NCBI GenBank assembly: GCA_965277595.1
Contig: CBDIDH010000002.1
Span: 186,001-250,000 of the forward strand
Source: CBDIDH01 sp965277595
GTDB taxonomy: Bacteria > Planctomycetota > Planctomycetia > Isosphaerales > Isosphaeraceae
DNA length: 64,000 bases
Direction of reading: 5' to 3'
In this document: piece by piece, positions 26,379 to 34,890 of the stretch
Numbering within the stretch: the first letter of the stretch is position 1
How the letters are laid out: each line of letters opens with the position of its first letter
Translations under genes and position numbers: made by a program
Notes under the pieces: model-generated
What the model saw: only the letters and a program-made list of their open reading frames with translations
Database searches by the model: none
Told to the model about the DNA's origin: nothing

Positions 26379-27692
26379 ATGAACCGAGGGACACTTTCGC
26401 GACGCGGTTTCCTGGAAAACTCGGTGGGAGCGATGCTCGCCGCCGGCCTGCCGCTCTGGTACGCGCGCGACGTGCTTGCCGCCGATCAGGAGAAAGAGGC
26501 GGCGAGCCGCAAGCGGATCGGCCCGAACGACACGATCACGATGGCCGCCATCGGTGTCGGCGGTCAGGGCACATACATCATGAAGCAGGCGATGAAGGTC
26601 AAGGGGGTCAAGTTCGTCGCCGTCTGCGACGTGGACTCGAAGCACTGCGCCGACGCGGCCAAGGTCGTCGGCGACGATTGCAAGCAGTACAAGGACTTCC
26701 GCGAACTCGTCGAGCACAAAGGGCTTGACGCCGTGACCGTCGGAACGGTCGACCACTGGCACGCCCTGACCTCGATCGCCGCGATGAAGAACGGCCTCGA
26801 CGTCTACTGCGAGAAGCCGCTGGCCTTGACGGTCGAGGAAGGCCGGGCGATGGTCAAGGCCACGCACAAGTATGACCGGATCTTTCAGACCGGTAACATG
26901 CAGCGATCCGACAATCGCTATCGCCTCGCCTGCGAGCTTGTCCGCAACGGCCGATTCGGCACGATTCACACCGTCGAGGCCCGGGTCGGCGACAACCCGG
27001 TGGGCGGCCCCTTCCCCGAGGTTGAAGTTCCCAAGGAACTCGACTGGGATTTCTGGCAAGGTCCGCGCCCGGACGTGCCTTATGTCAAGGAGCGCTGTCA
27101 TTACACTTTCCGCTGGTGGTATGACTATTCCGGCGGCAAGCTCACCGACTGGGGGGCGCACCACAACGACATCGCCCAGTGGGGTCTCGGCAAGGACGGC
27201 ACCGGCCCGATCTACATCACCGCGACCGGCATGACCCCTTCGAAAGTGAAGAACAGCTACGACTGTCATCCCGAATTCGCGGTCACGTCAACCTATGCCG
27301 ACGGCACCGACCTGGTGACGACCAGCTTCGGCGAGAACGGCAACCGGTTCATCGGCGACAAGGGCTGGCTCTTCGTCAGCCGAGGCCGGATCGAGGCCAG
27401 TGAAAAGGCCCTTCTCGAAGAGCCGCTGGCCGCCGACGCGATTCGACTCTACGAGTCGAACAACCACATGGAAAACTTCATCGATGGCGTCCGGACCCGC
27501 AAGCGTCCGATCTGCGACGTCGAGGTCGGCCACGGTTCGGCGGCGGTCTGCCACATTGAGGCCATCGCGCTCCGCCTGGGTATCCCACTTCAGTGGGACC
27601 CCAAGGCCGAGCGCTTCGTCGGCGCCCACGCCGACGAAGGAAACAAGATGCTCAGCCGCGAGATGCGGTCCCCCTGGAAACTGGAAGTCTGA
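26379..27692 (+). CDS. TAT-exported Gfo/Idh/MocA family oxidoreductase
   Basis: The 437-residue protein starts at ATG 26379, with GGAG upstream. SRRGFLENSVGAMLAAGLPL is a twin-arginine signal. The NAD(P)-binding fold follows with AAIGVGGQG, FVAVCDVD, and the family's EKP motif in YCEKPLALT. A second domain contains WWYDYSGGKLTDWGAHHNDIAQW, with the catalytic Asp and His typical of the sugar dehydrogenases that planctomycetes have in large numbers. It probably oxidises or isomerises a sugar or glycan derivative outside the cytoplasm with a pre-loaded cofactor. The substrate cannot be read from the sequence. Confidence 0.9.
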   Translation: MNRGTLSRRGFLENSVGAMLAAGLPLWYARDVLAADQEKEAASRKRIGPNDTITMAAIGVGGQGTYIMKQAMKVKGVKFVAVCDVDSKHCADAAKVVGDDCKQYKDFRELVEHKGLDAVTVGTVDHWHALTSIAAMKNGLDVYCEKPLALTVEEGRAMVKATHKYDRIFQTGNMQRSDNRYRLACELVRNGRFGTIHTVEARVGDNPVGGPFPEVEVPKELDWDFWQGPRPDVPYVKERCHYTFRWWYDYSGGKLTDWGAHHNDIAQWGLGKDGTGPIYITATGMTPSKVKNSYDCHPEFAVTSTYADGTDLVTTSFGENGNRFIGDKGWLFVSRGRIEASEKALLEEPLAADAIRLYESNNHMENFIDGVRTRKRPICDVEVGHGSAAVCHIEAIALRLGIPLQWDPKAERFVGAHADEGNKMLSREMRSPWKLEV

Positions 27693-27743
27693 GGCCCTGA
27701 GCCAAGGGCCGTCTTGACGAAGGTTCATTTATTCGATCGATCG

Positions 27744-27786
27744 ATCGATGGCCGATAACGCGACCCGAGCGTTGTCGGCCATCGAT
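27744..27786. terminator. Large bidirectional hairpin between convergent genes
   Basis: A 17-base arm (27744-27760) pairs with 27770-27786 around a 9-base loop, with a single G-T wobble. It lies between the end of the oxidoreductase gene and the end of the small membrane-protein gene and probably stops both transcripts, although the T-tracts are short. Confidence 0.7.
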
Positions 27787-27803
27787 AGGTTTCTCGTTCG
27801 CGA

Positions 27804-28046
27804 TCACGCGTCGCTCGAATTTCCTGGATTCGACTCGCGTTTCCGCCCGAGATAGAGCCCGGACGTGCCGGCCACCCAGATCAAGAATCCGATGCCAAGC
27901 ATCAGCGTGAGAAACCGGCTCGGGTCCATCGGAAACCCATTCCAGATTTCCGCCCTGCCGCGAGCCAGGCCCAGAAGCCCGAGCATGCAGAGCACCTCGA
28001 CGGTCAGGCCGATCCGGCGTAAGGTCTGGGCTCGGGCGGGCGTCAT
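27804..28046 (-). CDS. Small two-helix membrane protein
   Basis: The 80-residue protein starts at ATG 28046, chosen because AGGGAG lies 8-9 bases upstream. The frame stays open to 28163, but the extra part looks untranslated. Two hydrophobic helices (VEVLCMLGLLGLA and FLTLMLGIGFLIWVAGTSGLYL) are joined by a short loop with WNGFPMDPSR. The C-terminus is charged (GRKRESNP). It is not a family I recognise. It stands alone, divergent from the HlyD-like gene. Confidence 0.6.
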   Translation of the reverse strand: MTPARAQTLRRIGLTVEVLCMLGLLGLARGRAEIWNGFPMDPSRFLTLMLGIGFLIWVAGTSGLYLGRKRESNPGNSSDA

Positions 28047-28155
28047 CCTGCGGCTCCCTCTCAAACTCGGACGTTCGAAAAAATCGCTCGGCGGGTGCCC
28101 GATCGTAGCCGCCGGCGCCTCGTCTCGCCAGGGTTGACTGGAATCGGCAGGGGCG

Positions 28156-28184
28156 TTGACCACGTCCGTCGTCAGGATTAGCCT
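28156..28184 (+). promoter_or_regulatory. Predicted sigma-70 promoter of the HlyD-like gene
   Basis: TTGACC (28156-28161) and TAGCCT (28179-28184) lie 17 bases apart, about 75 bases before the HlyD-like start codon. Confidence 0.4.
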
Positions 28185-28258
28185 GGGGGAAATCGTCGCG
28201 GAAGTCGCCCTCTGTCGAGCTTACTCCGAACTCTCCAAAGACTAAAGGACGTCCTTCG

Positions 28259-29512
28259 ATGCGATCACGAGGCGTGACGGCAACGGTGGCCGTGTTGGTC
28301 GTGGCCTTTTCGACGGTCCGCGCTCAGGCCCCACCGACCTCGGCCAAGGTTGATACCGAGCCGCTCGTTTTAACACCCCCCGACCGCTACCTCGTCCCCT
28401 CCGTCCTTGAGGCCGTCCGCCGGGTCTCGCTTGTCGCAACAACCGACGGCGTCGTCCGGAGTCAGGACGCCAAGGCTGGGGCCAGCGTTCGTGAAGGGCA
28501 GGAGATTGCCCAGCTTGACAAAAGCGAGGCCGCCGCGCGGCTCAAGATCGCGCAGGCCGAGGTCCGCAAAGCTCAGGCCGAGCTGGACCTGGTCTCGATC
28601 CAGGTGAAATCCGAGGGCGAGAAATCCGGGGGCATCGGTAAGGCCCAGGTCTCGCAGGCGCAGGCGATGTTTGAGGCCGCGCAGGCTCATGCGGAACTGG
28701 TCCAGATCGCCTTCGACCACTGCACGCTTCGCGCTCCTTTCGCGGGCAAGGTCCTGGCCTCGCCCGTTTCCGACGGCCAGTTCGTCACCAAGGGGTCGGT
28801 CATCGCCGAGCTTGCCGATACCACAAGTCTTCGCGCTCTTGTCCCGATCAGCCGGACCGGATCGACGGTCGGGGCGTCGATTGTTTTGAACGTCGAGGGT
28901 CAGCCGGTCACGGGCAAGGTGCAGGCGATCTTGCCGCTCCCCGAGTCGCTCGCCGTTTTGCGCGACCTGACCAGTCCGCTCGCCGCCGCCTGGGTGGTCT
29001 TGCCGAACACAAGCGGTACCCTTGAACCCGGACAGCGCGTGATCAGCCCGGCCTTGCCGAATGCTCCGATCGCCGTCCTGCCGGTCCATGCGTTGCTCAA
29101 GGCCGATCCCAAGGTGAAGGATGCGACGCCGACCGTTCAGGTGATTCGCAACGAATATGTCACGAACATCAAGGTTCATGTCCTCGGCAATCCCGTTCCC
29201 GAGCGCGTCCAGGTCACCGGGCCTTTCCGGCCGACCGACGCCTTGATCGTCGCGACGAATGTTCCCTTGCTTGCCGGTACGTTGATTCGATTCAACAGCG
29301 CGGGGGGTGGCCCCTCGGCCGTGGAAGCGACAAGCCCGAACCCTTCGGAGTCCGGCGCCTCGGCCGATCTGACGCCACCGACGTCCACTTCCCGAGTCGC
29401 TCCGATCGGCGCGCCGGGCAGTGCCGCTCCGCGTGTCAAAGGCACCACCACCAAAGCCGGCGGCACCACCCCCGCCCCCAGGGCCGCCGCCAAGGCCGCG
29501 GTTCCGTTCTGA
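28259..29512 (+). CDS. HlyD/RND-type periplasmic adaptor protein
   Basis: The 417-residue protein starts at ATG 28259, behind AAAGGA. A signal peptide (VTATVAVLVVAFSTVRAQA) is followed by a split lipoyl domain (VSLVATTDGVVRSQDAKAGA, and later CTLRAPFAGKVLASPVSDGQ), which brackets a helical hairpin with DKSEAAARLKIAQAEVRKAQ. A beta-barrel region follows, and then an Ala/Pro/Thr-rich C-terminal tail of 80 residues. Membrane-fusion proteins normally act with an inner-membrane pump and an outer-membrane channel; neither is encoded next to this gene. The hairpin is short, so it may contact its channel tip-to-tip or act with a transporter encoded elsewhere. Confidence 0.82.
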   Translation: MRSRGVTATVAVLVVAFSTVRAQAPPTSAKVDTEPLVLTPPDRYLVPSVLEAVRRVSLVATTDGVVRSQDAKAGASVREGQEIAQLDKSEAAARLKIAQAEVRKAQAELDLVSIQVKSEGEKSGGIGKAQVSQAQAMFEAAQAHAELVQIAFDHCTLRAPFAGKVLASPVSDGQFVTKGSVIAELADTTSLRALVPISRTGSTVGASIVLNVEGQPVTGKVQAILPLPESLAVLRDLTSPLAAAWVVLPNTSGTLEPGQRVISPALPNAPIAVLPVHALLKADPKVKDATPTVQVIRNEYVTNIKVHVLGNPVPERVQVTGPFRPTDALIVATNVPLLAGTLIRFNSAGGGPSAVEATSPNPSESGASADLTPPTSTSRVAPIGAPGSAAPRVKGTTTKAGGTTPAPRAAAKAAVPF

Positions 29513-29582
29513 CCCGTGTACAGGCGTTTGGGACTCTGAGAATTTCTTCGATGGATGCGATTCCCCCCTTTTGAGTCAAACC

Positions 29583-30143
29583 ATGAATTCGACTGGCCTT
29601 GAGCCTGAAAATCCCTGGTCCAGAGGCCAGGTTGATCGACCTCGAAAATCGATTCTCAAGCCGATCCTGATCGGATGCGGAGGGATGACCCTGCTTGCGG
29701 GGGCCTGCCTTATCGCGGTCATCGTCTGGCTCGTCAATGCGCCCGAGTCGGGCGTCAAGATGGCCAACGAGATGGACGCCTACGCCTTGAAACTTCTGGC
29801 CAGGGAAAAAATCCTTCAAGATTCGGAAAAGCTTATATGTTATTTTGATGAAACGATCTCAATGAATGGCTCCGAGGCGGCCATTCTGACGAACCAACGG
29901 GTGATCTACTACAAGGAAGGGAGGACAACCGCGATCGCCCTGAACGAGATCGGCGAGGTTCAGCATCATCAGGAGACGCTCATCGGCGATGTGATCGAGA
30001 TCGTCGCCAGGAATGGTGAGCGGATGAAGATCGAGATCGCCCCGTTCAATGGCGGCGATCAATTTCTCAAGGCTCTGGAAGAGGCGCGTCGGAAACGTTC
30101 CGAGGAGCCAACGGGAAAGGAGCCTGGTCCTATCCCTGATTGA
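29583..30143 (+). CDS. Membrane-anchored PH-like domain protein
   Basis: The 186-residue protein starts at ATG 29583. The ribosome site is weak, but upstream codons in frame belong to the previous intergenic region. One membrane helix (CGGMTLLAGACLIAVIVWLV) precedes an outside or inside globular part. AILTNQRVIYYKEGRTTAIA, LNEIGEVQHH and DVIEIVARNGERMKIEI fit the bacterial PH domain pattern (strand-turn-strand with TNQRV). The Lys/Arg-rich tail is polar. The function is unknown. The last 14 bases overlap the end of the convergent kinase gene. Confidence 0.65.
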   Translation: MNSTGLEPENPWSRGQVDRPRKSILKPILIGCGGMTLLAGACLIAVIVWLVNAPESGVKMANEMDAYALKLLAREKILQDSEKLICYFDETISMNGSEAAILTNQRVIYYKEGRTTAIALNEIGEVQHHQETLIGDVIEIVARNGERMKIEIAPFNGGDQFLKALEEARRKRSEEPTGKEPGPIPD

Positions 30144-33100
30144 GATAATCGGCCCAGACGCGCCGGAAGAGAACACGGATCCGGGCAAGGTGCTGCGACC
30201 TGTGGGGCACGCATCGGGCATACGCGATCGCGATTTTCAGGCCAAGGTCGGGGCGATCATCCGCCCAGCCCGCGGCCTGTTCGAGGTCGGCGAGGGCGGC
30301 GTCCCAGTGGCCGAGGGCGATCTCGGCTCGGGCCCGGCCGAGGAACGATCGAGGATCGTCGGGGTCGTGGGCGATCGCCTGCCGCCAGTCGCGCGCCGCC
30401 GCGAGCGGGTCGCCCAGCGCCATCAAGATCGTGGCGCGTTCGCGACGTACTGATGCCCCGTCGTTGCCCAGCGCGATCGCGCGGTCGAGGTCTTTCAAGG
30501 CCGCCGAGGCATCCCCCGCGCAGGCCCGAAGATGCCCCCGAAGCTCAAACGCGCGCGGATCGTCGGCTTCGAGCGTCAAGGCGCGATCGACGTCGGCCAG
30601 CGCATCAGTCAACCGTCCCGCCCGGCCGCGCACCCGAGCCCGTGCCAGGCAGACCCGGGCCGAAAGCGGCGACAGGGCCAGAGCCTGGTCGGCCTCGGCT
30701 TCGGCCGTCGGATCGCCGAGCGCGCTGAGCGCCACGGCCAGCGTGATCCGCGCTTCGAGAACCTTGTCTTTCTCCACCGTTCCGGCGGCGAGAGCCCGCC
30801 TCGTCTGTTCGACCAGGCGTCGGAGATCGGCCCGAAGCGCCGGACCATTCACGGGCAACTCGGCGATTTCGTCCGGGCGCGTGAGCGCGACCTCGCCGAC
30901 CCGGCCGACGGCGATTCCCGCTCGGGCGCGGAGCCTCTCCAGCGCGGGGCCTGGCCGGAGCAACAGAGCCGTTCGGGCGTCGTTGACCGCTTCGGGGGCT
31001 CGACCCAGGCTGAGGCGCGCGAGTGATCGCAGTCCCAGGGCCTCGGCCCGCCGCGCGGAGTCGATTCCGGAACCAGCTTCGATCAGCACAGAGAGGTCGT
31101 TCTCGGCACCCGCTGGATCGCCCGAACGGAGCCTGAGCATCGCCCGGCAGACCCGCGCGGTGTCGTCGTTGGGGCGGGCGTCAAGGAGGGCGTCAAACTC
31201 GGCGCGAGCCTGGCAGACCTGACCGGCATCGGCATCGAGCTTGGCGCGGTTCAGCCGAGCGGCGAAGGCATAGGGGAGACCTGGACCCGACGCCACGACG
31301 GCGTCGTATTCTTCGCGGGCGTGAACGAGGTCGCCGAGCGATTGCAGGACTAAGCCGAGTTCCAGACGGGTCTGACACTCGAACTCGGGGTCGCGGTCCG
31401 CCGTGGGCCGCTCGTGAAAGTCGTGCAGGGCGCGTTCGAGGTCCTCGCGCGCCTGGCCCCAGTTTCTGGTCAACCGATAATAGCGGGCGCGGGTGAAACG
31501 AACCCAGGGAGACCGAGGTTCCAGGGCGACGGCCGCGTCGTAGTGGCGGACGACCTCCACGGCATCGCCGCCAGGATGATCCTGGGCGAAAGCGAGGTAA
31601 TAGTGATAGAGCGAATTCCCCTCGTCGAGCCGGACCGCTCGCTTGAACCAGACCGACGCCTCGGCCTTGCGTTCCTCAAGCGCCAGGAGCGTTCCCCACT
31701 CAAAGCATGAAAGCGCCGAGAGCCCTCGAACGGACACCGGTTCGGCGACTCTTGGGCCGTCCGCGCCATCGAGCCGGGCGGCGATCCAGCCGCGAAGAGG
31801 TTCCCACGGTCCCGCTGGTTTCACGAACCCCAGCGCCAGGTCGCAAACCTGCAGCGCCTTGCGACGCAAGGAAGGGTCATGCTTCGCTTCCCGATCGAGC
31901 GCCACGGCCCAGAGAAACAAAAGCTCGTCGACCTCCCGCGCCAATCGCTTTTGCCGAGTCGTGTCCAGGAACGAAAAATCAGGCCGTTTTCGCCAGTCGT
32001 CCGCATCGAGGACGTGGAACGGTTCAAGAATCTTCGCCAGTTCATTGGACGATGTTTCGAGGTCGCCGCCGAACCCAAAAAGGCGAAAACGAAGCGAATC
32101 GGCGGCGAGATGCACGGCATCGGCGTCAGCCTGGACCTTCTCGGTCCGCTCGGCGATCAAATAGCGAAATCGAGCCTGCTGTCGGAGTTCCTCCAGGCCC
32201 GAGAACTGGTCAGAAGGCGACGGCCCGGTCGATTCGCGGTCATTTCCGTCGAGGGTTGGCTTGTCGGCAAGGCGGACCGCGGAATCATAAAGGACCTTGG
32301 CGCGCGCTGGGCTCCCCGCGGCCTCCGAGGCGACGGCGTCGTCGTAAAACCGTTTGACCTTCGTCCAGTTTCGTTCCTTGTCAGCCTGACCCTGAGCAAT
32401 CAGGCCCGCGATGCCAACGAGCGCGAGCAGAATCGGCAAGGCCGTGGCCAGGGCGCGACGGTGTCGGCGTGCCCATCGATAGGTTCGCGCCCGAATCGGT
32501 TCGGTTGCAAATTTGAGGGGGCGATCATCGGCGAAGGCATGGAGGTCGGCGGCCAGTTCGGCGGCCGAGGCATATCGATCGTCCGGATCGGGTTCGAGAC
32601 ACCTTCGCACGATCGCATCAAGCGCCGCGGGAACCTCGGGGCGCGCCGATCGCGGCTTTGGCGGTCTCAGGCGTCGATCGGCGGCGGCGAGCCGAAGAAG
32701 CTCGGACGCGGACGAGGCACCACGAGGGGCGGGAAAGGGGCGAGATCCGACCAACGCTTCGTAAAGCAGGACGCCAAGGCCGTAGACATCGGATCGCGCG
32801 TCGACCGAGGCCAGCTCGGAACCGGCAAGCTCGTCGAGGTGCTCGGGAGCCATGTAATCGAGCGTGCCGCCGGGGGTCGAGAGGTCGGCCTCACCCGCGT
32901 CCAGGACGAGCTCGCGGGCGAGGTTAAAGTCAAGCAGCATCGGCATACCGTCAGCCGTGACGAGCACGTTCGACGGCTTCACGTCGCGGTGCAAGACTCC
33001 GCGATCGTGGGCGTGCTCCAGGGCCTCGGCCATCCGGGCGCCCCACCAGGCGATCGCCTGGGCGTAACTGCGTCGGCAGAGCGCGGCGCGTCCCGAGGCC

Positions 33101-33927
33101 CGAAGATTGGGAGACGCCTCGGGCGATCCCAGACGGTCCACCGCCGCGATGAGTTCCGCGCCCGACCGGGCGACCTGGACCTTGGAGTCCTCCAGCACCC
33201 GCGCAAGCGTGATCCTGCCGAAATAGGGCATGCAGAGCAGGTGCAAACCCGTCGCCGGGTCGGTTCGCGACGAGTGAACGGGAACGATATGCGTGTGCTG
33301 AAGCCTCGCCAGCGTCTGCGGCTCGCGCGAGCCTGTCCGCGCCACCTTCAACGCAACGGGACGGTCGGCCAGTTGTCGCTCTCGGGCGAGGAAGACCCGC
33401 GCGAAGGCGCCTCGACCGAGTTCCTCGACAAGCTGGAACCCCGCGATCGTCTCACCCGCGGCGGGAAAGGGGACCGCCGGGGTTTCTGGAACGTGCAGGG
33501 CCGTCGCCGTTCCCGAGCCGACGAGTCCGTGAATATCCAGAACGCGTTGCAAGGCCGGCGCAACCTCGGGATAACGCTCGTAATACTCCGAAGGTTCGGG
33601 CGGATCGGTCTCTGGATCTTCCTCGCGGAGGCAAAATTCCTCGTAGATCAGGGCGACGAGTGCTTCTTCGCCAAGATCGGGGTAGCGTTCGCGATACCAC
33701 GAGGCGCTGACTTTTTCGCCGACCTCCCAGCGCAGGCCCATCTCGGCGCGCAAAAGGGCGAGCCGGGCGCCCGGGCAACCGGCATCATCGGCGAGGAAAT
33801 CGCCCGGTATGGGGCGACGGCCGGGCGCGGAGGCACTCCGCCAGACGTCCTCGAACCTCCGGGCGAGGCGGACGGCGGCGGGCGAGCTCGCCTCATCCCA
33901 GGTCCGGCCCGAAGAGAGCAGGCTCAT
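30130..33927 (-). CDS. Ser/Thr protein kinase with long TPR array, DFN motif, in operon with sigma factor
   Basis: The 1265-residue protein starts at ATG 33927, only 2 bases after the sigma-factor stop codon. The first 140 residues form a helical domain seen in planctomycete kinases (DPPEPSEYYERYPEVAPALQR). The kinase domain begins with FQLVEELGRGAFARVFLAR, then VALKVA, HRDVKPSNVL, LLDFNLA (DFN instead of DFG) and YMAPEH. A membrane helix (ALATALPILLALVGIAGLIA) separates it from about 750 residues of tetratricopeptide repeats. It closely resembles the other TPR kinase in this window. The linked ECF sigma factor is the likely regulatory partner. Confidence 0.88.
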   Translation of the reverse strand: MSLLSSGRTWDEASSPAAVRLARRFEDVWRSASAPGRRPIPGDFLADDAGCPGARLALLRAEMGLRWEVGEKVSASWYRERYPDLGEEALVALIYEEFCLREEDPETDPPEPSEYYERYPEVAPALQRVLDIHGLVGSGTATALHVPETPAVPFPAAGETIAGFQLVEELGRGAFARVFLARERQLADRPVALKVARTGSREPQTLARLQHTHIVPVHSSRTDPATGLHLLCMPYFGRITLARVLEDSKVQVARSGAELIAAVDRLGSPEASPNLRASGRAALCRRSYAQAIAWWGARMAEALEHAHDRGVLHRDVKPSNVLVTADGMPMLLDFNLARELVLDAGEADLSTPGGTLDYMAPEHLDELAGSELASVDARSDVYGLGVLLYEALVGSRPFPAPRGASSASELLRLAAADRRLRPPKPRSARPEVPAALDAIVRRCLEPDPDDRYASAAELAADLHAFADDRPLKFATEPIRARTYRWARRHRRALATALPILLALVGIAGLIAQGQADKERNWTKVKRFYDDAVASEAAGSPARAKVLYDSAVRLADKPTLDGNDRESTGPSPSDQFSGLEELRQQARFRYLIAERTEKVQADADAVHLAADSLRFRLFGFGGDLETSSNELAKILEPFHVLDADDWRKRPDFSFLDTTRQKRLAREVDELLFLWAVALDREAKHDPSLRRKALQVCDLALGFVKPAGPWEPLRGWIAARLDGADGPRVAEPVSVRGLSALSCFEWGTLLALEERKAEASVWFKRAVRLDEGNSLYHYYLAFAQDHPGGDAVEVVRHYDAAVALEPRSPWVRFTRARYYRLTRNWGQAREDLERALHDFHERPTADRDPEFECQTRLELGLVLQSLGDLVHAREEYDAVVASGPGLPYAFAARLNRAKLDADAGQVCQARAEFDALLDARPNDDTARVCRAMLRLRSGDPAGAENDLSVLIEAGSGIDSARRAEALGLRSLARLSLGRAPEAVNDARTALLLRPGPALERLRARAGIAVGRVGEVALTRPDEIAELPVNGPALRADLRRLVEQTRRALAAGTVEKDKVLEARITLAVALSALGDPTAEAEADQALALSPLSARVCLARARVRGRAGRLTDALADVDRALTLEADDPRAFELRGHLRACAGDASAALKDLDRAIALGNDGASVRRERATILMALGDPLAAARDWRQAIAHDPDDPRSFLGRARAEIALGHWDAALADLEQAAGWADDRPDLGLKIAIAYARCVPHRSQHLARIRVLFRRVWADYLNQG

Positions 33928-33929
33928 CC

Positions 33930-34547
33930 CTAGTCGTCTCCGTCTTGCCCTTGCCCCCAGAGTTCCGCCCGGCGACGCAGGTCCTCAAGCACCCTCTGCA
34001 CCGTCCGCTCGCTGATTCCCAGCCGCTCGCCGATGTCCCGGCTACTCAGGCCCTCGGCCTTCAATTCCAGGATCGTCCGCCGATCCTCGGGCAAAAGGTC
34101 CTTGAGCTTGCTGAAAATCTCGCGAGCCTGCGCCAGCTCGCTCGGCGAGTCAGTCACGGCGGCGACGTCTCGGGGTCGGCCGCCGTCAATCCAGAGCGGC
34201 TCCTCGCGATGAACGTCTTGCTTCCGGCTGGCGGCGCGCCGGTACTCGTCGATTACCTTATTCTTCGCGGCGCGGGCCAGGAAGGCGACAAGGTGCCGCG
34301 AATCTTCAAACTCGGTCGGGCCACTCCGAACGCGTCGGAAGAAACTTCCCCAGACACTCTGAAGGAAGTCCAGCGAGTCAAAGCGCGACCTCAGAAGCCT
34401 TGGCAACTGCCTGCGGACAACCAGCCGGACCTCGGCCTCATAACGCCTCAAGAGGTCCCGAGCCGCGTCCTCGTCTCCCGCCTGGATTCGTGCCAGGAAG
34501 GCGGGGATGTCGCTGTCGCAATCGCGGATGGGTTCGCCGACGGACAT
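33930..34547 (-). CDS. ECF-type RNA polymerase sigma factor of the planctomycete kinase-linked type
   Basis: The 205-residue protein starts at ATG 34547, behind AAGGAGAAAG. A longer frame to 34613 is rejected because it lacks a ribosome site. Region 2 is visible in AARDLLRRYEAEVRLVVRRQ and DSLDFLQSVWGSFFRR, the latter typical of planctomycete ECF factors. Region 4 is LLPEDRRTILELKAEGLSSR, followed by the helix-turn-helix DIGERLGISERTVQRVLEDL. There is no anti-sigma factor gene; the next gene, 2 bases on, is a transmembrane Ser/Thr kinase. It should direct RNA polymerase to a set of stress or surface genes; targets are not visible here. Confidence 0.9.
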   Translation of the reverse strand: MSVGEPIRDCDSDIPAFLARIQAGDEDAARDLLRRYEAEVRLVVRRQLPRLLRSRFDSLDFLQSVWGSFFRRVRSGPTEFEDSRHLVAFLARAAKNKVIDEYRRAASRKQDVHREEPLWIDGGRPRDVAAVTDSPSELAQAREIFSKLKDLLPEDRRTILELKAEGLSSRDIGERLGISERTVQRVLEDLRRRAELWGQGQDGDD

Positions 34548-34890
34548 TGTGGCTTTCTCCTTATCGCCCCCGTGCTCGCCGTAGCACCTATCCAGACTAA
34601 TTCCCGAGACCATGCCTTGACAAGCACCCGCCGGTCAAGACCTCGATGATCCATCGCCGACAAGTAGCGCGGAAATAACCCAGAGCACCTAACCACAAAA
34701 CGTCTACGCACTGGAATTTATCACCGATCTCAAAGACGAGATAAATCCAGAATTTCCATGAATTTACGTCAAGCGAAACTCCGCGAAAAGAGTCCAATTT
34801 TTGTCTTCGAATTTACTGGACAAAGGTTCATTTCTCGGCTATTCTTCGGACCTGTGGATTCGAGGCGTCTCCAGAGCGCGAGGCACATTG
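34548..34890. other. Divergent AT-rich region between sigma factor and kinase gene
   Basis: The 343 bases hold no gene and are richer in AT than the surroundings. GAATTTA occurs three times on the plus strand (34714, 34760, 34809), with GAATTTC at 34750. The spacing is 46 and 49 bases. This could be a set of regulator sites for the divergent sigma and kinase genes. Confidence 0.4.

Noticed and set aside
31879..33933. 684-residue plus-strand open frame opposite the sigma-linked kinase
   Set aside because: It is a shadow of the GC-rich kinase gene on the other strand: no ribosome site, Arg/Gly-rich random composition, and the minus strand has clear kinase motifs.
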